Assembly (NCBI RefSeq): GCF_036711975.1
Contig: NC_091967.1
Coordinates: 15,996,001 to 16,060,000 of the forward strand
Direction of reading: 5' to 3'
DNA from: Onthophagus taurus
Taxonomy: Eukaryota > Arthropoda > Insecta > Coleoptera > Scarabaeidae
Length of the DNA stretch: 64,000 nt
Positions 13,501 to 24,228 of this stretch are shown piece after piece. Numbering within the stretch: the first letter of the stretch is position 1; the number at the start of each line of letters is the position of its first letter. The notes beneath the pieces were generated by a model. The model ran no database searches. It saw only the letters and a list, made by a program, of their open reading frames with translations, and was not told the origin of the DNA. The position numbers and the translations under genes are program-made.

Positions 13501-14460
13501 TATTCCACATCTGTTTGGTATTGCCCGTAGCAGCAATAGAACCAAAATAAGCTCGCTTTTCATTCCTTATAGCTGCAGTAGTGAGATTACGAAGGGTCTT
13601 ATAATATTCCCAATGAGCCGGCCTGCCCATATGTCTAAACTTGGTTTTAGCTTCATTTCTCAACTTAATCATTAATCTAATATTATCAGTCATCCAGGGT
13701 GCGGGAGGCTTGGTAAATCGACATTGCTTTATTGGAGCGTGAATATCAAATAAATCAATTAAGGCTTGTGTAAAGAATGAGACCTTGTCGTTAATATCAG
13801 TTAGATAAAATATAAAATTGAATGGAACTGATTGTAAATCATGCAGAAAAGATACACTATCAATACGCCTTAATAGTCGTAGAGACTTAAACACTGGAGA
13901 TTGTCTACCTACATTCACACCAACATCGCAAAATACCATATCATGATCAGACAAATTGCACGGGAGCACTCCACTGCGTAGAACCAGAGTCTTTTCGAAC
14001 GTTATCAACAAGTCTATCAGAGAAGCCGTTCCAAAAGTAATTCTTGTAGGTACATCAATCAATTGTTGACCTCCAAGGGAATTTAGCAAATTCAACAGAT
14101 ACTCACTATCGCAATTATCCATATTGATTAAATTAACATTAAAATCACCGCAACATATAATTCGATCAGTAAAGCTCAGACAACTTACAACCGAATTCTC
14201 AAATTCATCCAGAAATCCTCTGTAATAAACAGCGCAATAACAAATATATCGCAATAACTAAAAGTGATTCTTCATAATGATCTTCACTGTTGAAAGCTCA
14301 TACTTCAGTTGATGATTGATGAATATTGCATAAACATTTTTCGGGAAATCGAATTTAAAAAAAAATTTTTGCAAGAAAGCCTAAAACGACCAGTTTTTCT
14401 TAGTTTCTCCTATCTAAATTGATTTCAAATCTGTAATAAGTAACTCTTGGCTAAAGTATG
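10580..14460. repeat. Tandem satellite of about 181-bp period, interrupted by a LINE
   Basis: The phrase ATCTCAAAAACTAAAAGTG recurs near 10590, 10772, 10953, 11132 (decayed) and 14245, giving a period of about 180-183 bases. Each monomer also carries a GAAAAGTACAT-x-CTTTAATTGAT block and a TTTTCCGGGAAAT block. The array is cut at about 11306 by the minus-strand LINE and resumes at about 14241. Monomers differ from one another by roughly 10-30 percent by eye, so the array is not newly amplified. Confidence 0.75.
11306..14240 (-). mobile_element. 5'-truncated CR1/L2-like LINE copy
   Basis: A non-LTR retrotransposon copy on the minus strand. Its 3' end carries AATAAA followed by a TTA microsatellite tail at 11306-11328. 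Its 5' end is truncated inside the endonuclease region near 14240. The open frame (about 14236-11774, some 820 codons) keeps the last endonuclease motifs (CGDFNVNLI and SDHDMVFCDV), the full reverse transcriptase (FLDYSKAFDTVNH, PQGSVLGPILFSIY, TYADDTQLY) and the C-terminal region. It shares its tail type and protein order with the longer copy at 22.9-27.4 kb but differs at many residues, so it belongs to a related subfamily. Truncation at the 5' end is the usual outcome of target-primed reverse transcription. Confidence 0.85.
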
Positions 14461-15111
14461 TACTTTTTCCATTTAGTGTTACTACAGTTATTGTATTTAC
14501 AGTTTATGTTAGAAACATTAAACAATCAAACGCCATGAAATTTATTACAATACGAAATTTCTTCATCATGGGAATTGTGAGAAGATTTTAATTCCAATAA
14601 CGAACGCGGGATAGTTTTTTGGCTTCAACAGTTGATGCTAATCTAAGAAAGTAGTTTGTAGAAAGACTTGAATCATATATGCTTTTTTCTTAGCGTATGG
14701 TCGCAACTCAATCAAATACTTCCTTTTAACGCAATCTTAGTTTTAGCTAACCTTATGTTTAGTTGTTGATCATATTGGTCTAAAGATATAAAAAAATTTA
14801 TAACTTACACTGATAACTCACCAACCACCACATTGTCAATCTTCAATGGGAGTTAATGTCCAGAATCCAAATTTTGAGTCATAATTAATTTTCTAAAAAC
14901 ATCTTTATTATAATATATTAAACGATGATTACTTACGATTAGCGTAAAATTAAATGATTTAATTATTTCACATTTATGAATTCCTTGTCTTGAATTTATG
15001 ACGCAAATATTCCTACCGATTCCAATTATTTCCTTTACTTCAAAAACAGATATAAAACATTTCAAGTCCTTATTCTGGTTTCGACAGATATTCCGTCAAT
15101 CAAAACGCGTA
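14461..15111. other. Intergenic, 5' flank of the peptide gene
   Basis: AT-rich, no gene seen. A 70-codon antisense frame at 14853-15065 has no domain or splice context and is not supported. Confidence 0.4.
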
Positions 15112-15119
15112 TATATAAG
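15112..15119 (+). promoter_or_regulatory. TATA box of the PDF-like peptide gene
   Basis: TATATAAG lies 46-53 bases upstream of the ATG at 15165. A transcription start about 30 bases downstream would leave a 5' leader of roughly 20 bases. The position relative to the start codon and the strong match to the TATA consensus are the support. Confidence 0.5.
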
Positions 15120-15164
15120 GAATAAAAATCTTACGGTACTCAAACAGAATTTTCTCATCTCACA

Positions 15165-15599
15165 ATGAAGTAAGTAATATACGTTTAGTTTGATTGTAAT
15201 AAATTATTATCATTTTATTAAATTAATTTCAGAGAAATTACGATTAATCGAAAGTGTAAAAATTTGAAACTAATCCAGTTTACATTATTTTTGGTATTAA
15301 TAACCATTTCTAATGGATTTCCTGCAAATCACGATGAAGATATGAATAATGAGGTAATGTAGAATTTGATTTGTTGTGATAGTTTAATTCTTTTACATAT
15401 ATTGCAGATTATATCACCAAATTCGCATCAATTTCTAAATTGGATTGTATCCGTCTTAAGAAAAAACGAGTTTTTAAGCCAACCAAGCGATATCCCTTTA
15501 ATTCCATATCAATTTCCTCCGAATGGAAAAAGGAATTCTGCGGAACTAACTAGTTCAATTATGGCCATACCTCGAACTATAATCGATAATGGAAAGTAA
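15165..15599 (+). CDS. Neuropeptide precursor with PDF-type architecture
   Basis: Three exons (15165-15169, 15233-15353, 15408-15599) encode 105 residues. A hydrophobic signal segment (QFTLFLVLITISNG) is followed by an acidic spacer and a short amphipathic helix (FLNWIVSVLRKN). A GKR site then precedes a 19-residue peptide, NSAELTSSIMAIPRTIIDN, and the protein ends with GK. The GK would be trimmed to leave an amidated peptide. Insect pigment-dispersing factor precursors have this layout and size (about 100 residues, peptide at the extreme C-terminus, NS-start, -D-A-amide end). Aligned with Drosophila PDF it keeps NS, EL, S, P and D, with one extra residue at position 3. PDF sets circadian output through a class B1 receptor. 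Divergence is high, so a different amidated peptide is possible. AATAAA lies at 15702. Confidence 0.65.
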
Positions 15600-15918
15600 C
15601 ATCATCTAAAGTTTATCTCAATTTATAATATTTTCTCTAAATAGTCGGGCCATAGAATTCTTGCTTATTAGTAGTAGAAAATTGTTTAATATTTATTGGA
15701 AAATAAAATTGTATGTGTAATTGTTTTGTATTTATTTAAATAGTTTATGATTTTTTTATTTCAACTTTCTCGTGCTCCGTAGAAGCAGTTTGTTATCTTT
15801 AACCTTGTAAATTTTTTTTCGGGTTATGACTCTTTTATCTACATTTTTCTTAAGTTAAACATTATCAATATAAAACGGGTAACAAAGAATTATAGCGATT
15901 TATTTGATCCAGTCTAAA

Positions 15919-17670
15919 ATGTTAATTCTCTTAGTTGAAATATTATTTCTTATTTTTCTATTTTACTGCGTTTTTATCAAACCATACAAAGAACTTGATA
16001 AATTACCTGGTCCATCAACACTAGAATTGATTAAAAATTATTCTTATTACAGCTCACGTAAAGGTAAGGAAAATGATTTTAACGCAGATATTTAGACTGT
16101 AGCTAATACATTTTTTAAGGAATTGTTTCATATTTACGCACATTAAATGACAAATATGGTCGTATTGTTAAAGTATGGATTAAACCTTTCAAGCCGATGA
16201 TTGTAACCTCCGATATTGATTATGTGGATAAAATATACAAGTCAAACGATCTTCATATCACACCGATTTTTTTTGAAATGATTTTTCTGAGAGAAGGAAT
16301 TATGTCGAATTCTAATTGTAAATCAAATCTTATTAAAAAAAATTGTATCAAGCCGAAATTTTTTAGACGATTCATGGAAAAAGGATAAACAAACAATTCA
16401 AAAAGCTGTTACTCGGGAATACATATCTGGTAAAATAAGTGTTTATGACAAAAAATACGACGAATTTTTAGATATAATTCGTAAAAATCTTGGTAAACCA
16501 TTTGATGTTGAATCTCCGTTGTACCATATAGTTTTAGATATAATGATGCGTGAGTAAATGATTAAAATTAAATATTTAATTTTATAACTTATTATTTAGA
16601 TACAATGCAAGATTCAAACATCGATTTAACCGCTAAAGAAGTTCAAGATTACACTAAATTTCGTGTGGATTTCTTTAATTTACTTTTTGAAAAAATGAAT
16701 TCTTTCGCAATGATGGGCCCTTTACATAAATTCACCAAAAATTACAAATTAATGATAGAATCTAAAAATAATATAGTCAACTTTTCAAGAAATCTTGTCG
16801 AAAGACTTAAATCTGTTAAAACTGAATTACGCGATAAGCACAATTTAATATATGCCATGATAAACAGTGGAATGCCAGAAGAACGTATTATAGATAACAT
16901 AAACACAATGATCCACGGAGTATGTTTTATTACCTCATAGAAAACAAAAATCAATAAAAAATCATCTTTTAGGGACACGAAACTTCAATAATTCCATTAG
17001 CTTTGGGTTTCTACCAACTTTCTCAAAGACCCGAATTACAACAAAAAATCTTAGACGAAATACACACAATAATTGGAAAAGATGTAAAAACTCCAATTAC
17101 TTTAAAGGATTTAAATCTAATGATATATTTACGGGCGTTTATTAAAGAGTGTGTAAGATGTTATTTTACTGGACCATTTTTAGATCGAAAAACCGAAGAA
17201 GAAATTGAAATACGTATTTTGTACAATTAATAATAATTTGGATATTTTTAATTAAAATTTGAATTTTTGTAGACGGTGTTAAAATTCCGAAGGGTACTCA
17301 CGTTATGTTTGATTTAGTGAATATCGCGACGTCAGATCAAAGTTTTGATGATCCACATGTGTTTAATCCCGACAGATTTTTGAAGGAAAATATGACTTCA
17401 AGAACGGCTCGAGGTGATATTACGTTCGGTTACGGTATAAGAACTTGTCCAGGTAAAAAAATAAACGAATAATTTTTGTTTATAAAAATAACATTAAATG
17501 TTTTAGGAAAACATATTGCTTACGCGGCCATGAAAATATTAATCGTCAAGGTTATCAGAGAATTTGAAATTTGTCCGCTTCAACAAGAACATAAAATCGA
17601 ATTGGTCTCGGAAATTTTTTTCAGAAGCGTACATGGTATACCAATTAGATTTCAAAAACGAAATTTATAA
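15919..17670 (+). CDS. Cytochrome P450, CYP4-type
   Basis: Seven exons (15919-16063, 16120-16317, 16367-16549, 16600-16919, 16973-17213, 17273-17452, 17507-17670) join in phase to 476 residues. The N-terminus is a membrane anchor (about residues 1-24) followed by LPGPS. The I-helix segment reads GGHETSIIPLALGFYQL, the K-helix ExxR is ECVR, the meander has FNPDRF, and the haem loop is FGYGIRTCPGK, which matches FxxGxRxCxG with the cysteine ligand. ITLKDLNLMIYL before the K-helix is typical of CYP4 enzymes. Members sit in the endoplasmic reticulum and hydroxylate lipids, hormones, odorants or toxins. It is slightly short for the family (about 500) but all key motifs are present. Short introns of 49-59 bases make it look broken if they are read through. 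Confidence 0.88.
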
Positions 17671-18170
17671 TACGATTGTGTTCAAAAATTATAAATAATT
17701 ATTAAAAAATAAACAGGCTACGTTTGTTTAGTAAAATGAATTTGACAGGGAGAAAACTCTACAACTATATTCAGCTTATGGGAAATTTCCTGCTCTGCTC
17801 TTTCCGCGAAACGGCAGACTACATTTAAATCACCTCAAAATTGCCCCAATGTAAGGCCTGTGCAGCCGTTATCAGAAGGAAATTCAACAAATGGTTTACA
17901 TATTCGAAAAGAGCTAACCTTGGCCTGTCTTATTCCGAGTTTTCGTTCAATATCTGCCATCGTTTGTAAAAGAAACGCACCTGAAAACCTACAGGTGGCA
18001 ACTCGCAAATACTTCGTGCCATATTAACTTTATTATTTAACGGGGAGGAAACTCTAGAACTGTATTCATCTTATAGGAAATTTTCTGCTCTTTCTAACGG
18101 TGTATGACACACTTCTATCACGCGTTTGCACAAACGGTTTCTTTGCTATAAGTTCTACCCCGCAAGACGG
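17671..18170. repeat. Internally repeated non-coding segment
   Basis: A phrase beginning GGGAGAAAACTCTACAACT near 17748 recurs in altered form as GGGGAGGAAACTCTAGAACT near 18040. Each is followed by a TTCA-x-CTTATxGGAAATTT block, so the stretch holds two diverged copies of one repeat about 290 bases apart. No gene is seen. Confidence 0.5.
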
Positions 18171-18298
18171 GGGTTCCGTCCAATCGGAACAAATGGTGCG
18201 TCCCAGACAGGACGTCGCGCCTGATTTCTTTATGTAGGTAAGATAAAGGCGCGACGTACTGTCTGGGACATACTATCTGTTCCGATTGGACGGAACCC
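18171..18298. repeat. Long hairpin / inverted repeat
   Basis: The left arm 18171-18232 and right arm 18243-18298 are complementary over about 56 bases, with one 8-base mismatch block, a 6-base bulge and a loop of about 10 bases. Arms start with GGGTTCCGTCCAATCGGAAC and contain GTCCCAGACAG and ACGTCGCGCC. The GC content is well above the surroundings. A related phrase (AGACTGGACGTCGCG) recurs near 32938, so this is a member of a dispersed repeat family, probably a foldback or MITE-like element. Confidence 0.7.
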
Positions 18299-18428
18299 TC
18301 CTCTCTCCGCATAGCTTATTTCTGTTTCCCTTTAATTTGTAATTCTATTAAATCGCTCTTAAAAAATTAGGGAGCCCTAATTTTAAAAAACTGATAACGG
18401 AATCCGACAACCGACATTATTTGACATA

Positions 18429-19996
18429 CAGGATGATTCATTAACTCTATGACAAACTTTGGCAGATGAAAGGTGATGCGATTCTAAGGAGAAAATGTTA
18501 TATGAATATGGGTCCGATTCATTTTGGTTAAAGAGTTACAAGCCTTTGAAAATTTTACACACTTTAATAGGCAAATGAAAATGTAACATAAAAAATAAGT
18601 TTAAAAATTACAAAAATTGTTCGAAATGTCCGCCTTCAGCTTGAATGCACGCCTCACATCGACGAAGTAAAGATTCTATCACACGACGTATGATATTTGG
18701 ATCATTCCGTATGCTATTAGCTGCATCTTGAATTCTGTCCAGTAGTTGCTAACGGATAGTAATTTCTACATGGTACACAAGCTGCTTCATGTGTCCCCAG
18801 AAATAATAATCCAGCGGATTTAGATCTGGGGATCGTGGCGGCCAGATTACTGGACCTCCATTGCCAATCCATTTGTTTGGAAAATGTTCATGTAACCAAG
18901 CGATGACTCGATGTGGTGGTGCACCATCGTGCTGATACCACATATTTTGAACAATGTTAAGTGGTACGTCGTCGATAAAATCGAAAAGGTTATGTCCCAA
19001 GAAATTTCTGTACATATTTGCATTTAAGCGTTCATTTATCACCCATACAGTTAGCAAAGAATTGTTAAAAATGCCACCTCAAACGTTTACACTAAACCGT
19101 TGCTTGCTGAAATCTTCCTGGTCTAATTGCATGTGGATTTTGAAATGGCCACACATGTTCGTTATGATAATTATTTATGCCGTCCCTAGTGAAACACGCT
19201 TCATCAGACCACAGAACTTGGGAAATTAAGTTATTATTTTGAGCATGTTGCTGAATAATCCAGTGGCAAAATGCTAAGCGTTGCTCAGTATCTCCAGAAA
19301 CGGATGTAACATTTCTCGATTCAATACACGCCATACAAAACTTTGGGATATTTGTAACATGCTCGCTATACGCCGAGTACTAATTGAAGGATCGTCAAGT
19401 ACTAAATCAATAACACGTTCTTCATTTTGTACATTCACATCATGGGGACGAACGGAATGTAGTGGAGCGGGGTTACCTGTTTCTCTCAGTCTGCGAAATG
19501 ATGCAGTAAACACTGTATGGGCAGGTTGATGTCTATTTGGAAACCTATGAAGGTATTCTCTTGCTGCTTGCCGAGCGTTTCCTTCAGTCGTAAATACATG
19601 CATTTTCGTTTTCGATCAAAACTCTGACAATTATAAACTTTGAAACACACAGAATAGAGTAAATTGAAATGTATGACATAAAGAACTCAGTTTTGTTATC
19701 ACAGCCAAGTCTGTGTTTGTGTTTCATAATTATTGTTGCGATTGTTGCAAATCTTTACTTCGTCGATGTGAAGCGTGCATTCAAGCTGAAGGCGGACATT
19801 TCGAACAATTTTTGTAATTTTTAAACTTATTTTTTATGTTACATTTTCATTTGCCTATTAAACTGTGTAAAATTTTCAAAGGCTTGTAACTCTTTAACCA
19901 AAATGAATCGGACCCATATTCATATAACATTTTTTCCTTAGAATCGCATCACCTTTCATCTGCCAAAGTTTGTCATAGAGCTAATGAATCACCCTG
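18429..19996 (-). mobile_element. Mariner-type transposon with about 246-bp terminal inverted repeats
   Basis: A 1568-bp element is flanked by TA dinucleotides at 18427 and 19997. Its ends are near-identical inverted repeats of about 246 bases (18429-18674 and 19752-19996) beginning CAGGRTGATTCATTA. Only a handful of mismatches are seen between the arms, which suggests a fairly young insertion. The transposase lies on the minus strand between them. TA duplication, terminal CAGG and the DDE protein place it in the Tc1/mariner superfamily. The repeats are much longer than the about 30 bases of classical mariners. Confidence 0.88.
18749..19603 (-). pseudogene. Mariner-type transposase, frameshifted
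   Basis: Three overlapping open segments cover one transposase. The N-terminal helix-turn-helix part is 19603-19274 (ISTRRIASMLQISQSFVWRVL), the first catalytic aspartate is in WSDEACF (19334-19092), and the C-terminal part is 19057-18749 with QHDGAPPH and SPDLNPLDYYFWG. About 38 residues separate the second and third catalytic aspartates, longer than the 34 of classical mariner. The segments alternate between two reading frames, so at least two frameshifts disrupt the gene. The catalytic triad itself is recognisable. It cannot make a full protein as it stands. Confidence 0.85.
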
Positions 19997-19998
19997 TA

Positions 19999-20603
19999 TT
20001 TTGGTAGAAACCGCGTTGAAATCCGCCAGGTCGTTTTCAAAATAACTGCATCCTACTAAACCGCGATTTTCCGCGAAACTATATGGAATATCGAAAAAAT
20101 AAAACATGCCCCACATTAAAAACACATCGGTTTACCACCAGTTCAAATTAGAAATTTTTTCGTCAATTAGTTTTGGAGAAAAAAAATCGCAAAGTAGACA
20201 AACTTGCTGACAGTCTCAAAAATCGGGTACTTTTTTCACTTAACACGCGATAAAAGAAAAACCGCGGACCCGAAAATTTCCAAAGTAACGTGTGATATGC
20301 AGAAATGTTCACTGATTACAATAAACTTTACCGCAATTCTTTTCATCGAGTGGTTACGAAGATATCGGTCTCTAAAGTGAGGGGCCTTGACTTTTTGCAC
20401 GGATAGTACTCTCCTACAAATCATCGTCAGTCCCTTTAATTTATCACACAAAAAGAATTTAATATATAAGATTATAAAAACGACGAAAATCATTTATAAA
20501 GTCACAAACAATAAATTATTTTTAGACAGTTCCTGTCATTTCAAAAGCTAAAACTACATATCTCATCGAATTAAAATTAATCATAAATCAATACAAAATT
20601 AGT
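19999..20603. other. Non-coding repeat-like flank
   Basis: Begins with a phrase containing AAACCGCGTTGAAATC that recurs in inverted orientation near 32900, so a dispersed repeat abuts the mariner. The rest has no gene; the 85-codon antisense frame at 20236-20493 has no recognisable domain. The last part is the 5' flank of the ionotropic receptor. Confidence 0.4.
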
Positions 20604-20684
20604 ATGCAACTAGAATTGAAATTGAAATATCCACAAAACCGCTTCAAACAAATTTATCTTACAAATTCCTCGCATTTATTTAAA

Positions 20685-22427
20685 ATGTACAGCTTATGGA
20701 TGTACATAACATTAATTTGTTTAATACAATCTATAATGAAAACCCTTTTCGAAGCGAAACCTAACACAGTTTTTCAACCAATTAATTATAAAGATATTTC
20801 AAACTTTATTAATGATTACTTCAATACAACAAATACATTAACGATTTTCTGGAATGATGACGTTTGTGATAAAAAGATGTTTGATAATTTAAACAATTTT
20901 GGGTTTAAAATCCAAACAAACAACGTTAATAATTCAAATGCTGAAGAAGGTTTTTTAATTTGTTACAGTTCTAAAAATGAATTAAATGAAATTATAAACA
21001 ATATAAAAGAGAATATTAAAAGCGTTATTCGTATGACTTTAATTATTACCACATCAATTATTGATTATAAAACCATAATTTCGATATTTAAAGAAATGTC
21101 GTTTAAAAACGTTGTTATTTTAAACGTATTCACATTAAAAGTAAGTGCCTATAATTCATTTTTAAATAACATTGAAGATTTTAATATATCCCAAATAAAT
21201 GATATTGAAAAAGCATTAAAAATTAGAAATTTTCAATCTAAAGTTATAACAGTGGCTGCAATAGAAAGTGTCCCGGTTGCTATGAGAGATAATAATGGTA
21301 AATTGAATGGGACAGATCCACAATTTATTAAATTGGCGGCGGAAAAATTGAATTTCACTCCTGTTATAAGATACACGTGGGATTTTGGAAATAAAGAACC
21401 TAATGGAACAATAACTGGAGCGTTTGGAATGTTGTATAATAAAGAAATTGATGCAATTTTCGGCCAAATATTTACTAAAGATTATCATATAAACGAGATT
21501 ACATTTACTAACACAATAGACGGAGATAAACTTTGCGTTATCGTTCCGAAAATGGAACAAAAACCGAAATGGTTAGCGATTTTTGCAACATTTCAAATTG
21601 AAGTTTGGATTTTAATAGTAACTTTTGTGACAACTATAGGAATTTGTTTGTATTTTTTAAGAAAATTCAACTCATTCACAAAAAACTTCTCAAATCTAAA
21701 CCATTTTCATTTTAATGAGTTTGATACTAGATTCATAACGCTTACATCTGACACATTTAGATTGGTTTATAATGTTGCACCAAATTATCTTTCACGAAGA
21801 CCAATTGAAAAAATATTTTTAATAAACTTCCTTTTCTTCGCACTAATAAACACAGCAGCTTTTCAAAGCTCTTTATCTACAGTACTCACCGCACCCCAAT
21901 ATTATAAAAATCTTCAAAGTTTAGAAGATTTAGCCGAGTCACAGATGCGCATATCATCATATTCGGAAGGTTTAAGGGATACATTTGCAACATCGGAACA
22001 ACCACATATTCAAGTTTTAAATTCGAGATTCAGTATTTTACCTTATACTCAAAACAGATACGACGCTTATCTCTCAAGGCTCACAAAAACTAAATACATT
22101 CAATCTTTGGAAGTTAAAACATATGGAAAATTGATATCCCACACAATTCCGGATTGTCCAAATAGTTATTTATTATCATATTTAACCAGAAGGGATTCAT
22201 TAATTCTTGATGAAATCAATAGAATTATTGAGGGTTGCGTTGAGAGTGGATTATATAATAAATGGTATAATGATGTGGTTGGTGGTGCTTGGAACGAACG
22301 TTTATTAGAGAATGTAGAAACAAGAGCTTTTACAATTAATGATATTCAGACTGCTTTTTATTGCTTATTATTGGGTTATTTACTGAGTATTATAACATTT
22401 GGTTTAGAGTATTTGAATTACATTTGA
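20685..22427 (+). CDS. Divergent ionotropic receptor (IR), single exon
   Basis: An intronless gene encoding 580 residues from the ATG at 20685; an in-frame ATG at 20604 would add 27. The inner start gives a clean signal peptide (MYSLWMYITLICLIQSIM). A poorly conserved N-terminal domain leads to the ligand-binding S1 lobe (PQFIKLAAEKLNF, GMLYNKEIDAIFG). Then come TM1 (VWILIVTFVTTIGICLYFL), the pore and TM2 region ending QSSLSTVLTAP, the S2 lobe, and TM3 (AFYCLLLGYLLSIITFGLEYL) at the extreme C-terminus. The order is that of ionotropic glutamate receptor relatives. Lack of introns and low conservation mark the divergent IR class, usually taste receptors in insects. It is complete, with no disabling change seen. 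The ligand is unknown. Confidence 0.87.
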   Translation: MYSLWMYITLICLIQSIMKTLFEAKPNTVFQPINYKDISNFINDYFNTTNTLTIFWNDDVCDKKMFDNLNNFGFKIQTNNVNNSNAEEGFLICYSSKNELNEIINNIKENIKSVIRMTLIITTSIIDYKTIISIFKEMSFKNVVILNVFTLKVSAYNSFLNNIEDFNISQINDIEKALKIRNFQSKVITVAAIESVPVAMRDNNGKLNGTDPQFIKLAAEKLNFTPVIRYTWDFGNKEPNGTITGAFGMLYNKEIDAIFGQIFTKDYHINEITFTNTIDGDKLCVIVPKMEQKPKWLAIFATFQIEVWILIVTFVTTIGICLYFLRKFNSFTKNFSNLNHFHFNEFDTRFITLTSDTFRLVYNVAPNYLSRRPIEKIFLINFLFFALINTAAFQSSLSTVLTAPQYYKNLQSLEDLAESQMRISSYSEGLRDTFATSEQPHIQVLNSRFSILPYTQNRYDAYLSRLTKTKYIQSLEVKTYGKLISHTIPDCPNSYLLSYLTRRDSLILDEINRIIEGCVESGLYNKWYNDVVGGAWNERLLENVETRAFTINDIQTAFYCLLLGYLLSIITFGLEYLNYI

Positions 22428-22905
22428 TTGGGTTGGCTTTAGTTTTGGTTTTCATTTTATTTTTTGCTCTAAATTTAACTTGAATTCCATTTAACACTTC
22501 TAAAAAATATATCACTGGCAGTTTGGGTTTATGTAACGCTAAATATAATTCAAATTCTGTCAACATCTTAATAATAAACAATTTTATAAAAATTTGTTTT
22601 CCTAAATTATAGAAAGTGTAAAATATTTGTTATCTTACTATTCTTATATCATTTTTCTAAATATCATCTATAAATAGTAATAGTATTAACACATACTTAT
22701 AGTCAAAATTTGTAATCATAAACAAACATGTCAAAATCACCACGTATATGTAGTGTCTAAGTATTACCATGTATAAGTTATCTTTTCGCTCTCTATCGGT
22801 GAAGAGTCAAAATTATGTATTATATTTACTTATAATAAAAAAAAGGTATCAAAAAATAATATTTTTACGACTAGATATGATACTATATTTTTAAAACTAA
22901 TTTAC
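22428..22905. other. Intergenic between IR and LINE
   Basis: Holds the IR 3' flank and AT-rich DNA. No gene is seen; the 63-codon antisense frame at 22390-22581 overlaps the IR end and has no domain. Confidence 0.4.
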
Positions 22906-23165
22906 AATAATTAGGTCGATATCGAGATGTCGAGTTGAGCGCACGTGTTCTTTTCATTCCGCAAAATAGTAGTTTTCACGGGGAATTAGTCGTCCGATTT
23001 TAACGTAAATTTGACTGTTAATCAGTGATTGGTGTTGGTACCTAATAGTCAAGTTTTTGTCGAAGTTGCTCTTTAACTCTGAGTTCCGGGATAACACGTG
23101 TTGTCTGTGTTTTTTCTTACAACTGGTTTGTGGCGTTTAAACCAGAGGTTGACAAACAATCTTAA

Positions 23166-23930
23166 ATGGCCGGGAAAAATGTTGAATTTTCCTCTTTGGC
23201 GGAAGAGTTCCGGAAATCGATGTTAGAATTTAATTCTAGACTAACAGCAGTAGGTGAAACGTTTTCCTACAAAGACGGAGCTATTCCGGAAGCTGTTGTA
23301 ACTATTGATTCCATTAAAAGGGATTTCAGTGCTTTTCAAACGGAGATATATGCCAATTTGGAGAGAATTTCACAAGTTTTGGTGGATCATGATAAGCGAG
23401 TCGATAATTTGGAAAACTACAGTCGAAGAAATTGTTTGTTGCTTCATGGGATCACGGAGAAAAACGACGAATCTGATCACGATTTAGAAGTTAGTGTGCT
23501 GCAGACTTTCTCGAAATTGAGGATTCCTGATTGGATTCCAACGATGTCCATCATCGATAGATGTCATAGGCTGGGTCGTTTTAACAAGGGATCGACAAGG
23601 AGCCGACCTATCATCATTAAGTTTGTTTCTTACCGGGATAGAGCGTTGGTATGGAGACACAAAAAGAATTTTAAAGGTAGCAACATTCTCATTACCGAGT
23701 CCCTATCAAAGCGACGCCTGGATGTTTTCAAGGAGGCAGGTATTACTTTCGGAAAGGCTAATGTATGGACTTCAGACGGCCGGATAATTATAAAGTGTCC
23801 AGATGGGAAAAATCGTGTTATACTTCACGGAGACGAGCTGGAGTCACTTAAGGGTGCTCAGTTAGCCATCAAGGACGTTGCGCCATCGAGTAAGAGGGTG
23901 ACCAGACAGCAGAGAAGTCAAAATAAATGA
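23166..23930 (+). CDS. LINE ORF1 protein
   Basis: A 254-residue protein with an N-terminal coiled-coil-like region (about 10-85) ending in VDNLENYSRRNCLLLHGI. That segment is the typical lead into the RRM-like domain of ORF1 proteins in LINEs (LEN-x-SRRNNL). A basic C-terminal domain follows (RPIIIKFVSYRDRALVW, ILITESLSKRR), and the protein ends in a lysine/arginine-rich tail. It should bind the element RNA and act as a nucleic-acid chaperone. ORF2 starts about 300 bases downstream. The frame is intact. Confidence 0.8.
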   Translation: MAGKNVEFSSLAEEFRKSMLEFNSRLTAVGETFSYKDGAIPEAVVTIDSIKRDFSAFQTEIYANLERISQVLVDHDKRVDNLENYSRRNCLLLHGITEKNDESDHDLEVSVLQTFSKLRIPDWIPTMSIIDRCHRLGRFNKGSTRSRPIIIKFVSYRDRALVWRHKKNFKGSNILITESLSKRRLDVFKEAGITFGKANVWTSDGRIIIKCPDGKNRVILHGDELESLKGAQLAIKDVAPSSKRVTRQQRSQNK

Positions 23931-24228
23931 GGCTAAGTATATTACGTTTACATTCGCGGATTGAAATCGAATCGTTGAGATTTAAGATAAGCGGCGCTTG
24001 CTTGGGTATTTCTTGATTTATATAAGAAAAAGTTAATTTAAATAACGTTAATTTAATAACGCTAAATTTTCATTTAATTGTTTTTTCTTTCTTTTTGCTT
24101 TTTTCTCTTTCTCTTGCGATTTACTTAATTTGTTTTTTACTTTTTGTTTGTCTCACACTTACTTAGGTTATAAATTATAATACTGATTGATTTGATATGA
24201 TGCTGTAATTGCAATTATATTTGTTAAA

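Noticed and set aside
15919-17670. P450 as a frameshifted pseudogene
   Set aside because: The apparent breaks coincide with GT-AG introns of 49-59 bases. The spliced length is an exact multiple of three and all key motifs are kept.
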